From: Lichenicola sp964242425
GTDB taxonomy: Bacteria; Pseudomonadota; Alphaproteobacteria; Acetobacterales; Acetobacteraceae
Reading direction: 5' to 3'
Assembly: GCA_964242425.1 (NCBI GenBank)
Contig: CAXTCK010000140.1
Coordinates: 1 to 9,050, forward strand
Length of the DNA: 9,050 bases
Position numbers and translations under genes: made by a program. Positions 6,813 to 9,050 of the stretch are shown piece after piece. Below the pieces are notes generated by a model. It saw only the letters and a program-made list of their open reading frames with translations. It had not been told where the DNA came from and did not search any database. Position 1 is the stretch's first letter, and each line of letters opens with the position of its first letter.

Positions 6813-7943
6813 TCAGCCGCCGTTCTTGGGCGCCAACGCCAGCGTCGCCTCGCGGTCCGGTCCGAGCCAGTCCGGGTTGTGGGCGGTGCCATCGAAATGC
6901 GCGGTGGTCTTGAACAGCTCGTAGCGGCCGTCGCGCCCCGCCTCGCTTGTGGCGTCGGTGATGCGCGCCTCCTCCGCTGGCGACATCGGCCTGAAGCTGC
7001 GCGCCGCCTCGAACGCCTGATCGAGCACCGCCTCGTTGTCGATCCCGGTAACCACCACCGAGGTCGGCCGGTTCAAGGCGTAGTGCAGGCAGTCGATCGG
7101 GGCGAGCCGGGCCCCGCTCTTGAGGATCACCCCGTTCGAGCCGCCGAACGCCTTCATGGTGATGACGCCGATCCGCTCGCGCACCGCCACCGGCATGGCC
7201 AGGCGCGCGAACGAGCGGAAATGCGCGTCCATCACGTTGGACGGCATCAGCACCACGTCGAACTGGAACCCGTGCGCCCGCGCCACCTCCATCATGTAGA
7301 CGTGGATGCGCGGATCCTTGTGCCCGGTGAAGCCGATATGGCGGACCTTGCCCGCCTGCCTGGCCGCGACCGCCGTCTCGATCGCTCCGCCAGCAGCGAA
7401 GATGCGGTCCGGATCGTCGTAGCGTAGCACTTCGTGGAACATCCACAGGTCGAGGTGGTCGGTGCGCAGACGCTGCAGCGACTGGTCCAGCTGCGTCTGC
7501 GCGATGCCCTTGTTGCGGCCGTCCACCTTGGTCATGAGAAAGGCCTTGTTGCGGTAGCCCGCCTGCGACAGCGCCCGTCCCATCCGGACCTCGCTATCGC
7601 CGTGGTTGTAGTCCCAGGCGTTGTCCATGAAGTTCATGCCGCGATCGAGCGCCGCATGGCAGAGCCGGATCGAGGTCGCCTCGTCGATGCCGGGCTTGGC
7701 GAAGTGCGAGCCGCCAAAGCCGATCGCCGACACGCTCTCGCCGGTTTGCCCGAGCCTGCGGTAGAGCATGTCGCCGCGCCGCTCGCCCGGATCGGTCAGA
7801 AGCGGCAATGGTGGCAGGGGTCCCTGCGGCCCGGTGACGAGCAGGCCGTCCTGCCGCGGCGGCTCGGCACCGAGCGCCGTCTTGCCGGCAAGGCCGACGA
7901 GGCCGCTCGCTGCGGCCGAGCGGAACAGGCTGCGTCGATCCAT
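6813..7943 (-). CDS. Aldo/keto reductase family protein with twin-arginine signal-like N-terminus
   Basis: This 376-aa protein has an aldo/keto reductase barrel, a fold that usually reduces carbonyls with NADPH. All four catalytic-tetrad positions can be read: Asp107 and Tyr112 in NFMDNAWDYNHGDSE, Lys139 in FLMTKVDGR, and His170 in LDLWMFHEV. The barrel starts near residue 60 (LYRRLGQTGESVSAIGFGG) and continues to VVVTGIDNEAVLDQAFEAA (297-313). A C-terminal tail (about 318-376) follows. The N-terminus DRRSLFRSAAASGLVGLAG, with a run to ALGA at 23-26, looks like a Tat export signal, so the protein may fold in the cytoplasm and be exported. The ATG at 7943 is supported by a GGAGG site 7 nt upstream. 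Upstream extension of the frame runs into hemJ antisense frames and is not real. It lies about 119 nt downstream of hemJ on the same strand. Substrate is unknown. Confidence 0.9.
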   Translation of the reverse strand: MDRRSLFRSAAASGLVGLAGKTALGAEPPRQDGLLVTGPQGPLPPLPLLTDPGERRGDMLYRRLGQTGESVSAIGFGGSHFAKPGIDEATSIRLCHAALDRGMNFMDNAWDYNHGDSEVRMGRALSQAGYRNKAFLMTKVDGRNKGIAQTQLDQSLQRLRTDHLDLWMFHEVLRYDDPDRIFAAGGAIETAVAARQAGKVRHIGFTGHKDPRIHVYMMEVARAHGFQFDVVLMPSNVMDAHFRSFARLAMPVAVRERIGVITMKAFGGSNGVILKSGARLAPIDCLHYALNRPTSVVVTGIDNEAVLDQAFEAARSFRPMSPAEEARITDATSEAGRDGRYELFKTTAHFDGTAHNPDWLGPDREATLALAPKNGG

Positions 7944-8062
7944 GGCACGTCCTCCGGGATGGTCCAGCGACATCATCCGCCGCGCCCGATGCAGTAGACG
8001 CGGGCCGGCCTGCCATCCCGAATTACAACCGCGTGAGGCGGCGGCGCCCGGCAACGATCCGC
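7944..8062. other. Intergenic region between hemJ and the aldo/keto reductase gene
   Basis: These 119 bp separate the hemJ stop from the aldo/keto reductase start. Apart from the ribosome-binding site I could not recognise a promoter with correct spacing or a T-tailed hairpin, so separate transcription of the aldo/keto reductase gene is undecided. Confidence 0.5.
7951..7955 (-). promoter_or_regulatory. Ribosome-binding site of the aldo/keto reductase gene
   Basis: On the minus strand GGAGG stands 7 nt before the ATG at 7943. It is a near-ideal Shine-Dalgarno sequence and fixes the start that includes the twin-arginine signal. Confidence 0.75.
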
Positions 8063-8521
8063 TCAGCCGAACGACGGCTGCACCACCGCCATGATCACGA
8101 TCACCAGCATCAGCACCGTCGGCACCTCGTTCGCCATACGGTAGAACCGCTGCGGACGCCGGTTGCGGTCGGCCAGGAAGTCCTTGCGCCACGCGGCGCA
8201 GGCACCGTGGAAGCCCAGCATCAGCAACGCACCGCCAAGCTTGACGTGCCACCAGCCGGCGGACCAGTCGACCCCTCCCGGCGTCATGACCAGCAGGCTG
8301 CCGAACAGCGCTGCCGCGAACATCGCCGGCGTGGTGATCTGCTTCAGCAGCCGCCGCTCCATCACCTTGAAGCCTTCGCTCTGCGTCGAGCCCACCGGCA
8401 CCTGGCAGTGATAAACATAGAGCCGCGGCAGGTAGAACAGCCCGGCCATCCACGCGATCACGGCGATCAGGTGGAACGCCTTTTCCCATAGCAGCCAGGG
8501 CCCGAGTGCCGCGATCACCAT
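8063..8521 (-). CDS. hemJ: Protoporphyrinogen IX oxidase HemJ
   Basis: HemJ is the membrane protoporphyrinogen IX oxidase of many alphaproteobacteria and cyanobacteria. It replaces HemG/HemY and carries out the six-electron oxidation to protoporphyrin IX. The 152-aa product has about four membrane helices: roughly 12-32, 61-80, 91-110 and 133-148. Family marks are WEKAFHLIAVIAWMAGLFYLPRL (12-34) with the conserved His17, YVYH (35-38), ERRLLKQITTPAM (55-67), WHVKLGGALLMLGFHG (91-106) and RMANEVPT (128-135, the RxxNExP-type motif). The ATG at 8521 overlaps the hemE stop by 7 nt, so translation is likely coupled to hemE. Two haem-pathway genes side by side support the assignment over a generic CopD-like membrane protein. 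Confidence 0.93.
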   Translation of the reverse strand: MVIAALGPWLLWEKAFHLIAVIAWMAGLFYLPRLYVYHCQVPVGSTQSEGFKVMERRLLKQITTPAMFAAALFGSLLVMTPGGVDWSAGWWHVKLGGALLMLGFHGACAAWRKDFLADRNRRPQRFYRMANEVPTVLMLVIVIMAVVQPSFG

Positions 8522-9050
8522 GGCCGGCGCACCGCCTCGACCAGCACCCCGACATGCTCCGGCGGCGTTTGCGGCAGCACGCCATGACCCAGGTTGAACA
8601 CGTGCGGCCGTCCCCTCAGCGCGCTCCGTATCGTCTCGACCGCGTCGGGTAGCGCGTCGCCGCCGGCAAGAAGGCAGAGCGGGTCCAGGTTGCCCTGCAA
8701 CGCGACCTCCGGCGGCACCAGCGCCGCGGCCAGCCGGAGATCGGCCGACGTGTCGAGCGCCAGCGCGTCGATCCCGGTTTCCGCCGCATACCGCCCGACC
8801 AGCAGCCCGCCCAGGCGCGGAAACCCCACCACCGGCACCGACGGATGACGCCGCTTGACCTCCGATACGATCCGGCGCCCGGGCGTGATCACGTGACGCT
8901 CGAACTGCGCCGGCGGCAGCAGCCCGGCCCAGCTGTCGAACAGCATCACCGCCTCCGCGCCGGCCTCGATCTGCGCGCACAGCATAGTGGCCGTGGCCTC
9001 GGTCAGGAGGTCGATCAGCCGGTCGAACAGCGCCGGCTCCGCATAGGCCA
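8515..9050 (-). CDS. hemE: Uroporphyrinogen decarboxylase HemE (5' end cut by window edge)
   Basis: HemE removes the four acetate carboxyls of uroporphyrinogen III to give coproporphyrinogen III in the cytoplasm. Only the C-terminal 177 residues are inside the window; the family is about 340-355 aa, so roughly the first half, with the catalytic Asp and signature PxWxMRQAGR-type motif, is outside. Visible marks are AEAVMLFDSWAGLLPPAQFERHV, VPVVGFPRLGG, the QGNLDP motif, and the C-terminal FNLGHGVLPQTPPEHV with its conserved His. The open frame continues to base 9050 with no stop or credible start; the internal ATG at 8985 is mid-domain and not the start. It overlaps hemJ downstream by 7 nt. 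Confidence 0.95.
   Translation of the reverse strand, partial: AYAEPALFDRLIDLLTEATATMLCAQIEAGAEAVMLFDSWAGLLPPAQFERHVITPGRRIVSEVKRRHPSVPVVGFPRLGGLLVGRYAAETGIDALALDTSADLRLAAALVPPEVALQGNLDPLCLLAGGDALPDAVETIRSALRGRPHVFNLGHGVLPQTPPEHVGVLVEAVRRPW

Noticed and set aside
7434..7997. 187-aa plus-strand ORF opposite the aldo/keto reductase gene
   Set aside because: It is antisense to a gene with a complete catalytic tetrad and has no ribosome-binding site or domain.
7944..8585. In-frame N-terminal extension of the aldo/keto reductase to base 8585
   Set aside because: It reads hemJ in the wrong frame, has no family similarity, and ignores the strong ribosome-binding site and Tat-like leader at 7943.
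8886..8897. CACGTG-containing stretch in hemE as a second parS
   Set aside because: Only the central CACGTG is shared; the flanking bases do not match the TGTTTC/GAAACA arms.

Overview
The window is a GC-rich (roughly two-thirds G+C by eye) chromosomal segment of an alphaproteobacterium, most likely in or near the Rhodospirillales/Acetobacteraceae. That placement is inferred from protein style, gene order and codon use; no marker gene in the window proves it. It holds eight protein-coding genes (two cut by the window edges), one tRNA-Lys, one chromosome-partitioning site (parS) and a 100-N assembly gap. No stretch over 300 bases lacks a gene.

Layout. On the minus strand at the left are a small alkyl-DNA repair methyltransferase gene (ogt, TTG start, 779-1255) and, coupled to it by an ATGA overlap, a quinone oxidoreductase-like gene that runs off the left edge. 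Divergent from these is the plus-strand block mnmE - mnmG - rsmG - parA - parB (1361-6607). This is the classical origin-proximal cluster of many bacteria. MnmE and MnmG together modify the wobble uridine of certain tRNAs, RsmG methylates 16S rRNA, and ParA/ParB with parS segregate the replicated origin. After mnmE the genes are tightly packed: mnmG/rsmG and parA/parB overlap by 4 nt, and the parA start lies inside the rsmG end. The parS site is not intergenic. It is a perfect 22-bp palindrome inside the rsmG reading frame, where it spells Val-Ser-Arg-Glu-Thr.

After parB come a strong stem-loop, a likely promoter and tRNA-Lys(CTT) with encoded CCA. The rest is minus strand: hemE (5' part outside the window), hemJ overlapping it by 7 nt, and a Tat-signal-bearing aldo/keto reductase. 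HemE and HemJ act in protoheme synthesis.

The one structural defect is the 100-N block inside mnmG. Its flanks are in different frames, and comparison with the family suggests about 347 bases are really missing, so mnmG is probably intact in the organism. I found no sign of a mobile element, CRISPR array, phage or new defence system. The most interesting signal is the parS site embedded in a coding sequence.
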